DNA of 64,000 nucleotides from Pectobacterium zantedeschiae (GCF_004137795.1 NZ_NWTM01000002.1:186001-250000); one strand, 5' to 3'; shown: positions 36,516 to 47,189, numbered from the stretch's first letter. Translations and numbers: made by a program. Notes: a model not told the origin generated them from the letters alone.

Positions 36516-36584
36516 ATGCGCACTATCAGCCTGATCACCACGATTATTACCATCACCGATACAACCAGTAACGGTGCGGGCTGA
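36516..36584 (+). CDS. thrL: thr operon leader peptide
   Basis: A 22-residue peptide, [20 protein letters not shown] plus Ala-Gly, with seven Thr and five Ile codons. E. coli ThrL is 21 residues and likewise ends NGAG. Stalling at Thr or Ile codons when the charged tRNAs are scarce would prevent formation of the attenuator at 36606. An in-frame ATG at 36498 would add six residues. The ribosome site is weak for either start. Confidence 0.88.
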   Translation: MRTISLITTIITITDTTSNGAG

Positions 36585-36605
36585 CGCATATAAAGATTCC
36601 AGAAA

Positions 36606-36638
36606 AAGCCCGCACCGAACAGTGCGGGCTTTTTTTTT
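36606..36638 (+). terminator. Transcription attenuator of the thr operon
   Basis: AAGCCCGCAC-CGAACA-GTGCGGGCTT is a perfect 10-bp GC-rich stem that runs into a tract of nine T (36630-36638). It starts 22 nt after the thrL stop and 93 nt before thrA, the arrangement of the E. coli thr attenuator. Confidence 0.95.
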
Positions 36639-36730
36639 ATGGCAGGTTATCCCTCAACGCCGTCTGCGAACGGCATACAAAAAACGCTTTTAGTGTTTTG
36701 GTTGGCAGAAATTCAGGAGAACAGATAAAA

Positions 36731-39190
36731 ATGCGAGTGTTGAAATTTGGCGGGACTTCAGTAGCGAATGCGGAGCGTTTTGCACGCGTTGCCGACATTA
36801 TCGAAAATAACGCGCGCCAGGGACAAGTGGCTACCGTATTGTCCGCGCCGGCGAAAATTACCAACCATCTGGTTGCCATGATTGAGAAAACCGTCGCCGG
36901 ACAAGATATCCTGCCTCATTTAAACGATGCCGAAACTATCTTCTCTTCGCTGCTGCAAGGTCTTGCCACATCACAGCCGGGCTTTGATCATGCTCGCCTG
37001 AAAGCATTCGTGGATCAGGAATTCGCACAGCTGAAACACGTTCTACATGGCATCGCTCTGCTGGGGCAGTGCCCTGATAGCGTGAACGCCGCGATTATCT
37101 GCCGGGGGGAAAAACTGTCTATCGCCATCATGGAAGCGGTCTTTCAGGCACGCGGCTATGGGGTATCTGTTATTAATCCTGTCGAGAAACTGCTGGCGCA
37201 GGGACACTATCTCGAATCTACCGTGGATATTACTGAGTCGACCCGGCGTATTGCTGAAAGCGCGATCCCAAAAGATCATGTGATCCTGATGGCGGGCTTT
37301 ACTGCTGGCAACGACAAAGGCGAATTGGTGGTGTTAGGCCGTAACGGTTCAGACTATTCTGCTGCGGTGCTGGCTGCGTGTCTGCGTGCCGACTGTTGTG
37401 AGATCTGGACCGATGTTGACGGCGTGTATACCTGCGATCCGCGTCAGGTGCCGGATGCCCGGTTATTGAAATCGATGTCCTATCAGGAGGCGATGGAGCT
37501 GTCCTATTTCGGCGCCAAAGTCCTCCACCCTCGCACCATTGCTCCTATCGCCCAGTTCCAGATTCCCTGCCTTATCAAAAACACCGAAAATCCTCAGGCT
37601 CCCGGTACGCTCATCGGCATGGACAGCACGGATACGCAGTATCCGGTGAAAGGCATCACCAACCTGAACAACATGGCGATGATTAACGTATCCGGCCCAG
37701 GCATGAAAGGCATGGTCGGCATGGCCGCGCGCGTGTTTGCCGCGATGTCGCGTGCGGGTATCTCAGTGGTGCTGATCACACAGTCATCTTCTGAATACAG
37801 CATCAGCTTCTGCGTATCGCAAAACGAGCTGGCGCGTGCCAGAAAAACGCTGGAAGACGAATTCTATCTGGAACTGAAAGAAGGCGTGCTGGAACCGTTG
37901 GATGTGATGGAACGTCTGGCGATCCTCTCTGTCGTAGGCGATGGCATGCGCACTCTGCGTGGCCTGTCTGCCCGTCTGTTCTCGGCGCTGGCGACGGCAA
38001 ACATTAATATCGTGGCTATCGCCCAGGGCTCATCCGAACGCTCTATCTCCGTTGTCGTGAACAATGATGTCGCGACGACTGGCGTACGCGTTGCACACCA
38101 GATGCTGTTTAACACCGATCAGGTGATCGACGTGTTTGTTATCGGCGTGGGTGGCGTGGGTGGCGCATTGCTGGAGCAGATTCATCGCCAGCAGCCATGG
38201 CTGAAAGACAAGCATATCGACCTACGTGTATGTGGGATCGCCAATTCTAAAGCGATGCTGACCAACATTAATGGCGTTTCGATGGATAACTGGCGCGAGG
38301 AACTGGCAAAAGCTCGCGAGCCGTTCAATCTGGGCCGTCTGATTCGTCTGGTTAAAGAGTACCATCTGCTGAACCCGGTGATTGTCGACTGTACGTCGAA
38401 TCAGGCTGTGGCCGATCAGTACGTAGATTTTCTAGCCGATGGTTTCCACGTGGTGACGCCAAACAAGAAAGCCAACACGGGGTCGATGAATTATTATCAC
38501 CAACTGCGCAGCGCTGCGGCGAAATCCCGCCGTCGTTTCCTGTATGACACTAACGTCGGTGCTGGTTTACCGGTGATTGAAAACCTGCAAAATCTGCTGA
38601 ATGCGGGTGATGAGCTGATTCGCTTTACCGGTATTCTCTCTGGCTCGCTGTCCTTTATTTTCGGTAAACTCGATGAGGGCATGTCACTGTCCGAAGCGAC
38701 CACGCAGGCGAAAGAAAAAAGTTATACCGAACCCGATCCGCGTGACGACCTGTCCGGTATGGACGTGGCGCGTAAGCTGCTGATTCTGGCGCGTGAAGCG
38801 GGTTATCAGCTGGAGCTGGGTGATATTGAGGTGGAATCCGTTCTGCCTGCCAGCTTCGATGCCTCCGGCGATGTCGCCAGCTTTATGCAGCGTCTGCCGT
38901 CGGTAGATGACGAGTTTGCCAGCCGTGTTGCACAAGCGCGTGATGAAGGTAAAGTGTTGCGCTATGTCGGCGTCATTGAAGAAGGTCGCTGTAAGGTCAA
39001 GATCAGTGCTGTTGGCGGCAACGACCCACTGTTTAAAGTCAAAGATGGCGAGAATGCGCTGGCGTTCTACAGCCGTTATTATCAGCCACTGCCGCTTGTA
39101 TTGCGCGGTTATGGCGCGGGTAACGATGTTACCGCTGCTGGTGTGTTCGCAGATCTGCTGCGCACCTTGTCATGGAAGTTGGGAGCATAA
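36731..39190 (+). CDS. thrA: Bifunctional aspartokinase I / homoserine dehydrogenase I
   Basis: It catalyses the first and third steps from aspartate to threonine and is inhibited by threonine. 819 residues (E. coli 820). The kinase domain starts [17 protein letters not shown]; two ACT-type regulatory domains lie at about 315-455; the dehydrogenase domain opens with [14 protein letters not shown] near residue 465 and contains PNKKANTGS near 578. AGGAG at 36714-36718 supports the ATG at 36731; an upstream in-frame start at 36698 is unlikely. Confidence 0.98.
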   Translation: MRVLKFGGTSVANAERFARVADIIENNARQGQVATVLSAPAKITNHLVAMIEKTVAGQDILPHLNDAETIFSSLLQGLATSQPGFDHARLKAFVDQEFAQLKHVLHGIALLGQCPDSVNAAIICRGEKLSIAIMEAVFQARGYGVSVINPVEKLLAQGHYLESTVDITESTRRIAESAIPKDHVILMAGFTAGNDKGELVVLGRNGSDYSAAVLAACLRADCCEIWTDVDGVYTCDPRQVPDARLLKSMSYQEAMELSYFGAKVLHPRTIAPIAQFQIPCLIKNTENPQAPGTLIGMDSTDTQYPVKGITNLNNMAMINVSGPGMKGMVGMAARVFAAMSRAGISVVLITQSSSEYSISFCVSQNELARARKTLEDEFYLELKEGVLEPLDVMERLAILSVVGDGMRTLRGLSARLFSALATANINIVAIAQGSSERSISVVVNNDVATTGVRVAHQMLFNTDQVIDVFVIGVGGVGGALLEQIHRQQPWLKDKHIDLRVCGIANSKAMLTNINGVSMDNWREELAKAREPFNLGRLIRLVKEYHLLNPVIVDCTSNQAVADQYVDFLADGFHVVTPNKKANTGSMNYYHQLRSAAAKSRRRFLYDTNVGAGLPVIENLQNLLNAGDELIRFTGILSGSLSFIFGKLDEGMSLSEATTQAKEKSYTEPDPRDDLSGMDVARKLLILAREAGYQLELGDIEVESVLPASFDASGDVASFMQRLPSVDDEFASRVAQARDEGKVLRYVGVIEEGRCKVKISAVGGNDPLFKVKDGENALAFYSRYYQPLPLVLRGYGAGNDVTAAGVFADLLRTLSWKLGA

Positions 39191-39192
39191 TT

Positions 39193-40122
39193 ATGGTTAA
39201 GGTGTATGCACCTGCATCAATCGGTAACGTCAGCGTCGGGTTTGATGTGCTGGGTGCGGCCGTTTCGCCTGTAGACGGTTCATTGCTGGGAGATTGCGTC
39301 TCTGTTGAGGCCGCCGATCTGTTCAGTCTACGTAATGAAGGACGTTTTGTTAGCAAACTGCCGGACAACCCGAAAGAAAACATTGTGTATCAATGTTGGG
39401 AACTGTTCTGTCAGGAAATTGGCAAAACTGTACCTGTAGCGATGACGCTCGAAAAGAACATGCCGATCGGTTCGGGGTTAGGCTCCAGTGCCTGTTCTGT
39501 CGTTGCCGGGCTGATGGCGATGAACGAATTTTGTGGCAAACCATTGGATGATACGCGTCTGCTAACGCTGATGGGCGAGCTGGAAGGGCGCATTTCTGGT
39601 AGCGTTCACTACGATAACGTTGCCCCGTGTTTCCTCGGTGGCGTCCAACTGATGCTGGAAGAAAACGGCATTATCAGCCAGCCTGTGCCGTCGTTTGATG
39701 ACTGGCTGTGGGTTATGGCGTATCCAGGAATTAAAGTATCAACCGCAGAAGCGCGCGCGATTCTGCCTGCGCAATACCGTCGTCAGGATTGCATTAGCCA
39801 CGGTCGCTATCTGGCGGGCTTTATCCACGCCAGCCACACCGGACAAGCTGAGTTGGCGGCGAAACTGATGAAGGATGTCATCGCGGAACCTTATCGCACT
39901 AAACTGCTGCCTGGCTTTGCTGCCGCTCGTCAGGCCGCTGAGGATATCGGGGCGCTGGCCTGCGGTATTTCTGGCTCTGGCCCAACGTTATTCTCTGTTT
40001 GCAACGATATGGCGAGCGCGCAGCGTCTGGCCGACTGGCTACAGGATAACTATTTGCAGAACGATGAAGGTTTTGTTCATATTTGCCGTCTTGATACGAC
40101 TGGCGCACGACAACTGGGATAA
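39193..40122 (+). CDS. thrB: Homoserine kinase
   Basis: It phosphorylates homoserine with ATP. 309 residues of the GHMP kinase family (E. coli 310). The ATP loop [11 protein letters not shown] is at residues 91-101; the N-terminal [18 protein letters not shown] and C-terminal [12 protein letters not shown] motifs are typical. ATG 39193 lies 2 nt after the thrA stop, with GGAG inside the end of thrA, so translation is coupled. Confidence 0.98.
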   Translation: MVKVYAPASIGNVSVGFDVLGAAVSPVDGSLLGDCVSVEAADLFSLRNEGRFVSKLPDNPKENIVYQCWELFCQEIGKTVPVAMTLEKNMPIGSGLGSSACSVVAGLMAMNEFCGKPLDDTRLLTLMGELEGRISGSVHYDNVAPCFLGGVQLMLEENGIISQPVPSFDDWLWVMAYPGIKVSTAEARAILPAQYRRQDCISHGRYLAGFIHASHTGQAELAAKLMKDVIAEPYRTKLLPGFAAARQAAEDIGALACGISGSGPTLFSVCNDMASAQRLADWLQDNYLQNDEGFVHICRLDTTGARQLG

Positions 40123-40125
40123 TGC

Positions 40126-41415
40126 ATGAAACTGTACAACCTTAAAGATCATAACGAGCAGGTCAGTTTTGCTCAGGCAATCAAGCAAGGGTTGGGGAGC
40201 CAGCAGGGGCTGTTCTTCCCGTTGGAACTGCCTGAGTTCGAACGCACTGAAATTGATGTTCTGCTGGATCTGGATTTTGTAACCCGTAGCAGCCGTATTC
40301 TGTCCGCCTATATCGGCGATGAAATTGCGACTGAAACCGTGTTTGAACGCGTAAAAGCGGCCTTTGCGTTTCCTGCTCCTATCGCGCCGGTTGAGGAAGA
40401 TGTCGCGGCGCTCGAGCTGTTCCACGGCCCGACGCTGGCTTTTAAAGACTTCGGCGGCCGCTTTATGGCGCAAATGCTGACAGAAGTATCTGGCGACGAG
40501 AAAATTACTATTCTGACGGCGACGTCTGGCGACACGGGTGCCGCTGTAGCGCATGCCTTTTACGGTCTGAAAAATGTCCGTGTCGTAATTCTATATCCGC
40601 AGGGTAAGATCAGCCCATTGCAGGAAAAACTGTTCTGTACGCTGGGTGGCAACATTCACACCATCGCTATCGACAGCGATTTCGATGCCTGTCAGGCGTT
40701 GGTGAAAAAGGCGTTTGATGATGAGGAACTGAAAAAGGCAATTGGCCTGAATTCAGCGAACTCCATCAACATCAGCCGTCTGTTGGCGCAAATTTGCTAT
40801 TACTTTGAAGCTGTTGCACAACTGCCGCAGGAAGCCCGTAACCAACTGGTAGTTTCTGTACCGAGCGGTAACTTCGGCGATCTGACCGCAGGTCTGCTGG
40901 CGAAATCGCTGGGTCTGCCGATTAAGCGTTTCATTGCGGCGACGAATGCCAATGACACCGTGCCGCGCTTCCTGAGCAATGGTAACTGGGAACCGCATAA
41001 AACGGTGGCAACGTTATCCAACGCGATGGATGTAAGCCAGCCGAACAACTGGCCGCGGGTGGAAGAGCTGTTCCGCCGTAAGAACTGGCAGTTGAAAACG
41101 CTGGGCTTTGGTGCGGTGAGCGATGACACCACGAAAGAAACCATGCATCAGTTGGATGCGTTAGGCTATGTCTCTGAACCGCACGCTGCGATTGCTTACC
41201 GTCTGCTGCGCGATCAGCTACAAGCTGGCGAGTTCGGCCTGTTTCTGGGGACGGCGCACCCGGCGAAATTCAAAGAAAGCGTAGAAGAAATTCTGGGCAA
41301 AGAACTGGATCTGCCTGAAGCGCTGGCTGAACGTGCCGATCTGGATCTGCTGTCGCACAACTTCCCGGATGACTTTGCGAAGCTGCGTGAATTCCTGATG
41401 TCCCTGCCTGAATAA
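40126..41415 (+). CDS. thrC: Threonine synthase
   Basis: A pyridoxal-phosphate enzyme that converts O-phosphohomoserine to threonine. 429 residues (E. coli 428). The PLP lysine is Lys107 in TLAFKDFGGRF; TATSGDTGAAVAHAF near residue 135 and SVPSGNFGDLTAGL near 246 contribute the phosphate-binding loops. It starts 3 nt after the thrB stop and completes the operon. Confidence 0.98.
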   Translation: MKLYNLKDHNEQVSFAQAIKQGLGSQQGLFFPLELPEFERTEIDVLLDLDFVTRSSRILSAYIGDEIATETVFERVKAAFAFPAPIAPVEEDVAALELFHGPTLAFKDFGGRFMAQMLTEVSGDEKITILTATSGDTGAAVAHAFYGLKNVRVVILYPQGKISPLQEKLFCTLGGNIHTIAIDSDFDACQALVKKAFDDEELKKAIGLNSANSINISRLLAQICYYFEAVAQLPQEARNQLVVSVPSGNFGDLTAGLLAKSLGLPIKRFIAATNANDTVPRFLSNGNWEPHKTVATLSNAMDVSQPNNWPRVEELFRRKNWQLKTLGFGAVSDDTTKETMHQLDALGYVSEPHAAIAYRLLRDQLQAGEFGLFLGTAHPAKFKESVEEILGKELDLPEALAERADLDLLSHNFPDDFAKLREFLMSLPE

Positions 41416-41451
41416 TCGTGTTGTAAGGGATAGTGGTAAAGGCTGAATGAT

Positions 41452-41476
41452 AGGGGCGGAAAATTCCGCCCTTTTT
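41452..41476 (+). terminator. Rho-independent terminator of the thr operon
   Basis: GGGCGG-AAAATT-CCGCCC with an outer A-T and G-T pair is followed by TTTTT. It ends 11 nt before the 3' end of convergent yaaA and may serve both genes. Confidence 0.85.
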
Positions 41477-41487
41477 ACGTTTTCGAC

Positions 41488-42261
41488 TTACTGTTCGTGG
41501 CGCTTAAACACCAGCTCATCAGTCGAAGAATCTGCTGCTTCAAAGGCGTAACCTTCCAGATTAAACGCTTTCAACTGCTCCGGTTGAGTCAGGCGATTTT
41601 GAATAATGAAACGGCTCATCAGGCCGCGTGCTTTCTTCGCGTAGAAACTGATCACCTTAAATTTACCGTTTTTCTCATCCAAAAAAACGGGTTTGATTAG
41701 ACGGGCATTCAGCTTTTTTGGTTTGACGGCTTTGAAATATTCATCAGATGCCAGATTAATCAGCACGTCGTCGCCTTGATCGCGCAACGCTTGATTCAGT
41801 TTTTCGGTGATGGTGTCGCCCCAGAAACTGTAGAGGTCTTTACCTGCTTTATTTTCCAGTCTGGTGCCCATTTCCAGCCGATACGGCTGCATCAAATCCA
41901 GCGGGCGTAACACGCCGTACAGACCCGATAGCATTCGCAGATGCTGCTGGGCGAAATCGAAGTCATCTTCGCTAAAATCTTCTGCCGCTAATCCGGTATA
42001 AACATCGCCCTTAAACGCGAGCAGTGCCTGACGCGCATTCTCTGGCGTGAAATCGGGGTGCCAATCGCTAAAGCGGCCTGCGTTCAGGTCAGCCAGTTTA
42101 TCGCTGATGCTCATCAGAGAAGCGATTTGTGCTGGCGTCAGTTTTTTACATACACCAATCAGCTTGCTGGAATAGTCGAGAAGCTCTGGCTGGGTATAGC
42201 GCGTTGTTGCCAACGGACTGGTGTAGTCGAGCGTTTTTGCGGGGGAGATAGTGATAAGCAT
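41488..42261 (-). CDS. yaaA: Peroxide stress protein YaaA
   Basis: A 257-residue DUF328/UPF0246 protein (E. coli 258) that binds DNA and lowers intracellular iron damage during peroxide stress in E. coli. ATG 42261 is chosen because AGGACA precedes it and the product starts [13 protein letters not shown]. Conserved [15 protein letters not shown] and the [14 protein letters not shown] stretch are family marks. Gene order thrC-yaaA-talB follows E. coli with yaaX and yaaJ missing. Confidence 0.94.
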   Translation of the reverse strand: MLITISPAKTLDYTSPLATTRYTQPELLDYSSKLIGVCKKLTPAQIASLMSISDKLADLNAGRFSDWHPDFTPENARQALLAFKGDVYTGLAAEDFSEDDFDFAQQHLRMLSGLYGVLRPLDLMQPYRLEMGTRLENKAGKDLYSFWGDTITEKLNQALRDQGDDVLINLASDEYFKAVKPKKLNARLIKPVFLDEKNGKFKVISFYAKKARGLMSRFIIQNRLTQPEQLKAFNLEGYAFEAADSSTDELVFKRHEQ

Positions 42262-42429
42262 GCGCCATGTCCTGTCGGTCTGATTTTTGATGCACCTACT
42301 ATAGCAAGAACCCGATAAGAAAGCGGCGATGGCTACAATAGCTTCATCTTTCAAGACGCTTCAATTTTCAAGCGCAATAATTTCAGTTGGTTAAAAGATA
42401 GGGTGGTGCTGACAGGATTAACAGCTGGC

Positions 42430-42457
42430 TTGCGCGGGAAAGTGCGCGTGTTATTAT
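42430..42457 (+). promoter_or_regulatory. Candidate talB promoter
   Basis: TTGCGC (42430-42435) and TATTAT (42452-42457) are 16 bp apart, placing the start near 42464, about 107 nt before talB. The rest of the 309-bp gap from yaaA shows no other element. Confidence 0.6.
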
Positions 42458-42570
42458 CAGATTTCGGCGCAAAACAGATGGCCACCAGATTAGATAACAA
42501 GTCGATTCATATACGAGTACAAGCTATTTTCATTCACGAGCACCACGTATAAACAACGAGACATGCCAAC

Positions 42571-43524
42571 ATGACGGATAAACTGACTTCCCTACGCCAA
42601 TTTACCACGGTTGTAGCTGATACCGGCGATATTGCGGCAATGAAACTGTACCAACCGCAAGATGCGACCACCAACCCCTCACTGATTCTGAATGCTGCGC
42701 AAATTCCTGAATATCGCAAGCTGATCGACGAGGCGATTGCCTGGGCGCGCGAGCAGAGCAGCGATCGCAAGCAGCAGGTGGTGGATGCCACGGATAAACT
42801 GGCGGTCAATATCGGTCTCGAAATCTTAAAATTGATCCCAGGCCGTATCTCTACAGAAGTGGATGCGCGTTTGTCTTATGACACCGAAGCTAGCGTGGCG
42901 AAGGCAAAACACCTAATCAAGCTGTATAACGACGCGGGCATCAGCAACGAGCGTATCCTGATTAAGCTGGCTTCAACCTGGCAGGGTATCCGCGCGGCGG
43001 AGCAGCTGGAAAAAGAAGGCATCAACTGTAACCTGACGCTGCTGTTCTCCTTTGCGCAGGCGCGTGCCTGTGCTGAAGCTGGCGTGTTTCTGATTTCGCC
43101 GTTCGTTGGCCGTATTCTTGACTGGTACAAAGCCAACGGCGATAAGAAAGAATTTGCGCCGCATGAAGATCCGGGCGTGGTTTCCGTTAGCGAAATCTAT
43201 GACTACTACAAAGAACACGGCTATGAAACTGTCGTGATGGGTGCGAGCTTCCGTAACGTCGGTGAAATTCTGGAACTGGCAGGATGTGACCGCCTGACGA
43301 TCGCACCAGCCCTGCTGAAAGAGCTGTCAGAAAGCGAAGGTGAAGTGGTTCGTAAGCTGTCTTACGTTGGTGACGTGAAAGTTCGCCCAGCGAAAATGAC
43401 GGAAGCTGAGTTCTACTGGCAGCATAACCAGGACCCAATGGCGATTGATAAACTGGCTGATGGGATCCGTAAATTTGCTATCGACCAGGAAAAACTGGAA
43501 AAGATGATTGCAGATTTACTGTAA
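42571..43524 (+). CDS. talB: Transaldolase
   Basis: It moves a dihydroxyacetone unit between sugar phosphates in the non-oxidative pentose-phosphate pathway. 317 residues, as in E. coli TalB. The Schiff-base lysine is Lys132 in RILIKLAST; Asp17 (VVADTGD) is the acid-base residue; [10 protein letters not shown] near residue 31 is the family signature. It helps absorb D-xylulose-5-phosphate from the yia pathway at the left of the window. Confidence 0.97.
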   Translation: MTDKLTSLRQFTTVVADTGDIAAMKLYQPQDATTNPSLILNAAQIPEYRKLIDEAIAWAREQSSDRKQQVVDATDKLAVNIGLEILKLIPGRISTEVDARLSYDTEASVAKAKHLIKLYNDAGISNERILIKLASTWQGIRAAEQLEKEGINCNLTLLFSFAQARACAEAGVFLISPFVGRILDWYKANGDKKEFAPHEDPGVVSVSEIYDYYKEHGYETVVMGASFRNVGEILELAGCDRLTIAPALLKELSESEGEVVRKLSYVGDVKVRPAKMTEAEFYWQHNQDPMAIDKLADGIRKFAIDQEKLEKMIADLL

Positions 43525-43540
43525 GTATTCTGCTAATAAA

Positions 43541-43568
43541 AATAGCCGGGATTCCCGGCTATTTTTTT
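43541..43568 (+). terminator. Rho-independent terminator after talB
   Basis: AATAGCCGGG-ATT-CCCGGCTATT is a perfect 10-bp stem followed by a run of T through 43568. It also faces the 3' end of the minus-strand diguanylate cyclase gene. Confidence 0.93.
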
Positions 43569-43601
43569 GTCTGTGATTTGGTATCACAGGGTGGAATAAG
43601 C

Positions 43602-44690
43602 CTATTTCGCCGTCGCGTTACGGGTTTTCTTCGCGGTATAAAGATTGTCATCGGCACGCTTCATCACTTCGATCAGATCTTCTTTAGCGACATGGTATTC
43701 AACCAGTCCAATACTGACCGTTAGCCTGATTGTCCCTGCAGCGGTTTCACAAGGTGTATTGCTAACGCGTTCTCTTGCTCTATCCACGATGATATACGCA
43801 TCATCTATTCCGGTATTCGGTAAAACGATTGCGAACTCATCGCCGCCAATACGACCAAAAATATCTTCTCGGCGAAAGGATTTTTTGAAGGTGTCGGCAA
43901 CAAACTTCAAAGCATCATCACCGACGCTATGACCAAAGCTATCATTCACCTGTTTAAAGTAGTCGATGTCGATCAGAATGACGCTAACGGGCCGCTTATT
44001 CAGATTCGCGATACTAAAAGCTTTATTGGCCGCCAGAAAGAACGCGTCTCGCCGTAAATAGCCAGTGAGATCGTCATATCTGGCAATAATGGGTAATTCT
44101 ATCAGGTATTTTTTCGCCAGAAGCGACAGCAAACTGCCTAAGATGGCAGAAAGTATTACCACGCTTAGAATGATCGTCGCGGAGCCAAGAGACGTCAGCG
44201 TATACAAAAACGAAGGCGGAGGTGTTTCGGACGTGGTTCTAATCCGAATGCCCAATAATTCATCTGTGGGCGATAGCACCGGAAATATGATGGTAAGGGT
44301 GCCTTTACCTGCATACTCACCAATTGATGGCAGTTTATTCTGACAGATACGGATAATCGCCATATCATTAAATGTCAGGTCGGATGACGATAATCGATTA
44401 ATACATTCGCTACGAACGTCGCGCGTATTAAATACCCATGTTCTCATCCGTGCAGAGACATAGGAGCCTGTTTTCCGAGTAACGTCAGTCTCCGTTACCT
44501 CTCCACCCGTATTATAGGATTCATATGTCTTGATGGTGATGTCCAGATTTTGCCGTTCTACTTTCCAAGCGTTTCTGCTTGCTTCATGAGTAAGAAAGAT
44601 AGTGATAAAAAAGGAAATAAATCCAAACAGGAAGAAGGCCGAGGTAGGGTGTGAAAATAGCTTTAATATCTTATATTTAAGGTCGTTCAT
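43602..44690 (-). CDS. Membrane-bound diguanylate cyclase (GGDEF)
   Basis: A 362-residue protein predicted to make cyclic di-GMP. Membrane helices at about 15-34 and 162-190 enclose a periplasmic sensor domain of about 125 residues with two cysteines (Cys96 and Cys116). The GGDEF domain has an intact active site GGDEF at 282-286 and a product-inhibition site RRED at 273-276, exactly five residues before. No EAL domain is present. In E. coli talB and mog are adjacent, so this gene is an insertion flanked on its 5' side by very AT-rich DNA. The signal it senses is unknown. Confidence 0.92.
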   Translation of the reverse strand: MNDLKYKILKLFSHPTSAFFLFGFISFFITIFLTHEASRNAWKVERQNLDITIKTYESYNTGGEVTETDVTRKTGSYVSARMRTWVFNTRDVRSECINRLSSSDLTFNDMAIIRICQNKLPSIGEYAGKGTLTIIFPVLSPTDELLGIRIRTTSETPPPSFLYTLTSLGSATIILSVVILSAILGSLLSLLAKKYLIELPIIARYDDLTGYLRRDAFFLAANKAFSIANLNKRPVSVILIDIDYFKQVNDSFGHSVGDDALKFVADTFKKSFRREDIFGRIGGDEFAIVLPNTGIDDAYIIVDRARERVSNTPCETAAGTIRLTVSIGLVEYHVAKEDLIEVMKRADDNLYTAKKTRNATAK

Positions 44691-45079
44691 GGCGACTTCC
44701 TTGATAGGGCTTTTTTACTTATTGTGATACTAAAGAAGTGCTTTAATTTTATCATATTATTCGATTTTACGTGATGTTCTGTCGTGGCGGATTTAATCCT
44801 TTTTCTCTTTAACATATCGGCTTATTTCATTCGCTCTTAATGGGTAAGAGATTTTTTTTATACGTCTGCTATTTTTAAATTTTAATTGCGCTGCGGTATT
44901 ACTAATCCAAGTGATTTTTTTACTTTTTTGAGACGCTATTTAATAATTATTATCAAGTGTAGTAATGAACACGGTGTGAAATAACGGATATCGCGTGAAT
45001 TTCCTCATGAGATCTAATTGTTTGTTAAAAGCCTTCAATATCCTGATAAAATTGGTGTTTTGTTTAAACTGAGGTGCTT
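44691..45079. other. AT-rich intergenic region between the GGDEF gene and mog
   Basis: A 389-bp divergent gap, far richer in A and T than its surroundings, with T tracts and no open frame of note. It must hold the promoters of both genes. Its composition would suit silencing by H-NS. No tRNA or clear operator was seen. Confidence 0.4.
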
Positions 45080-45667
45080 ATGAACGTATTGCGTATTGGT
45101 TTGGTTTCCGTATCCGATCGCGCTTCCAGCGGGATTTATCAGGACAGAGGCATCCCAGAACTGGAATCCTGGCTCCGTAGCGCCTTGAGTACGCCTTTTG
45201 AAGTGGAGACTCGGCTCGTGCCGGATGAACAGCCGATGATTGAGCAAGCGCTGTGTGAGCTGGTGGATGAGCGCGGTTGTCATTTGGTGTTAACGACGGG
45301 AGGCACGGGGCCTGCGCGTCGTGATGTGACGCCGGATGCTACACTGGCCGTTGCCGATCGAGAAATGCCGGGGTTTGGTGAGCAAATGCGGCAAATTAGC
45401 CTGCGTTTTGTTCCTACAGCAATCCTCTCCCGTCAGGTTGGCGTGCTGCGCAAACAGGCGCTGATTCTCAATCTGCCAGGGCAGCCCAAGTCGATTAAGG
45501 AAACGCTGGAAGGCTTAAAAGATGCTGATGGCAAGGTAATTGTGGCCGGTATTTTTGCCAGCGTACCGTATTGTATCCAACTGCTGGAAGGTCCTTACAT
45601 TGAAACCAATGCGGATGTTGTAGCAGCTTTTCGCCCTAAAAATGCCGTGCGCGAAATAAAAGACTGA
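45080..45667 (+). CDS. mog: Molybdopterin adenylyltransferase
   Basis: It adenylates molybdopterin before molybdenum insertion. 195 residues, the same as E. coli Mog. The MoaB/Mog core shows GLVSVSDRASSG at the N terminus and LTTGGTGPARRDVTPDAT near residue 72. GAGG at 45071-45074 sets the ATG at 45080 rather than the GTG two codons earlier. Confidence 0.96.
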   Translation: MNVLRIGLVSVSDRASSGIYQDRGIPELESWLRSALSTPFEVETRLVPDEQPMIEQALCELVDERGCHLVLTTGGTGPARRDVTPDATLAVADREMPGFGEQMRQISLRFVPTAILSRQVGVLRKQALILNLPGQPKSIKETLEGLKDADGKVIVAGIFASVPYCIQLLEGPYIETNADVVAAFRPKNAVREIKD

Positions 45668-45795
45668 AGTTGGACGATTTGAAACATAAGATTCAGCTTT
45701 GCTGGTGTATAAAAATTTTGCCGTTATAGTAATTTCTACTTTACACACTGCTGTGACGTTTTTCTTTTTTTCACTCTGGCAATGCACGGTAACTT

Positions 45796-47133
45796 ATGAA
45801 TCAGGATCAACACGCACATCCTCGCCGATTGAATCGGCAGGACTATAAAACGTTGTCTCTGGCTGCGCTGGGTGGCGCGTTAGAGTTTTACGATTTTATT
45901 ATTTTCGTCTTCTTTGCTGCCGTGATTGGCGATCTTTTCTTTCCGCCGGATATTCCTGAATGGCTGCGGCAGGTACAGACATTCGGTATTTTTGCCGCAG
46001 GCTATCTGGCTCGCCCGCTTGGGGGCATCATCATGGCGCACTTTGGCGACAAGAGTGGGCGTAAGAAAATGTTCAGTTTGAGCATATTGCTGATGGCGTT
46101 ACCGACGCTGGCAATGGGCCTGCTGCCGACTTATGAAGCCATTGGTATTGCTGCTCCACTTTTACTGCTGTTAATGCGCGTGCTGCAAGGTGCGGCAATC
46201 GGCGGGGAAGTCCCCGGTGCATGGGTCTTCGTTGCTGAGCATGTGCCTCGTGCCCGTATTGGATTTGCCTGCGGTACGCTGACTGCTGGCTTGACCATGG
46301 GGATTCTGCTGGGCTCTCTGATCGCGACATTGCTGAATACGGTGCTGACACCAGCGCAGATGTCGGGCGGCGGCTGGCGTCTGCCGTTCTTCATCGGCGG
46401 GGTATTTGGCCTTGTGGCGATGTACCTGCGTCGTTGGTTACAGGAAACGCCCATTTTTATGGAAATGCAGACGCAGAAAAAACTGGCAGAAGAGTTGCCG
46501 TTGAAATCGGTCGTCTTAAATCACAAACGTGCAGTTGTGGTTTCAATGCTGCTGACCTGGCTGCTGTCTGCGTGCATCGTCGTCGTTATTCTGATGGCGC
46601 CGACCTACCTGCAAAAAGTCCACGGCATTCCTGCCGCGCTGGCATTGCAGGCGAACTGTCTGGCAACGATTGCTCTGATGGTGGGTTGCGTCGGTTCAGG
46701 GCTGTTGGTTGATCGTTTTGGCGCCAGTAAACTATTTATTGTGGGTAGCCTGATACTGGCGGCATGTAGCTGGTTCTTTTACAGCTCGGCGGCAAGTAGT
46801 ACGACGTTGCTCTTTGTCAGCTATGCGATCGTAGGGCTCAGCGTTGGTGTCGTTGGTGGCGTGCCTTATGTCATGGTGCGGGCGTTTCCGGCTGCTGTAC
46901 GGTTCTCGGGGATTTCTTTTTCCTACAACGTTTCCTATGCCATCTTCGGTGGCCTTACGCCCGTCTTTGTTACGCTGATTATGAAGGCGACGCCGATGGC
47001 TCCGGCATTCTATGTCCTGACGCTGGCCGCGGTGGGATTGCTGTTGGGCGTTTATTTGCAACGCGATCTGGATGCTGACTCGCGTGCTTTTGCTGAGAGC
47101 AACGCGCGCGATCGTTCACCCGTCGAAGTTTAA
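45796..47133 (+). CDS. MFS transporter of the metabolite:H+ symporter (MHS) family
   Basis: A 445-residue inner-membrane transporter with 12 predicted helices. LGGALEFYDFIIFVFFA at about residue 25, LARPLGGIIMAHFGDKSGRKK near 78 and RVLQGAAIGGEVPGAWVFVAEH near 128 are MHS signatures shared with CitA, ProP and ShiA. A large loop lies between helices six and seven. The substrate, likely a carboxylate, osmolyte or similar, cannot be told. It is not at this place in E. coli and is followed by a strong terminator. Confidence 0.88.
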   Translation: MNQDQHAHPRRLNRQDYKTLSLAALGGALEFYDFIIFVFFAAVIGDLFFPPDIPEWLRQVQTFGIFAAGYLARPLGGIIMAHFGDKSGRKKMFSLSILLMALPTLAMGLLPTYEAIGIAAPLLLLLMRVLQGAAIGGEVPGAWVFVAEHVPRARIGFACGTLTAGLTMGILLGSLIATLLNTVLTPAQMSGGGWRLPFFIGGVFGLVAMYLRRWLQETPIFMEMQTQKKLAEELPLKSVVLNHKRAVVVSMLLTWLLSACIVVVILMAPTYLQKVHGIPAALALQANCLATIALMVGCVGSGLLVDRFGASKLFIVGSLILAACSWFFYSSAASSTTLLFVSYAIVGLSVGVVGGVPYVMVRAFPAAVRFSGISFSYNVSYAIFGGLTPVFVTLIMKATPMAPAFYVLTLAAVGLLLGVYLQRDLDADSRAFAESNARDRSPVEV

Positions 47134-47158
47134 GTACGCTTTATCTTTATCAAAAACA

Positions 47159-47189
47159 AACGAGCCCTGTCAGGTTGACAGGGCTCGTT
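47159..47189. terminator. Bidirectional terminator between the MHS transporter and satP
   Basis: AACGAGCCCTGTCA-GGT-TGACAGGGCTCGTT is a perfect 14-bp stem between convergent genes. The minus strand continues with TGTTTTTG; the plus strand has AGCATTT. Confidence 0.88.
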
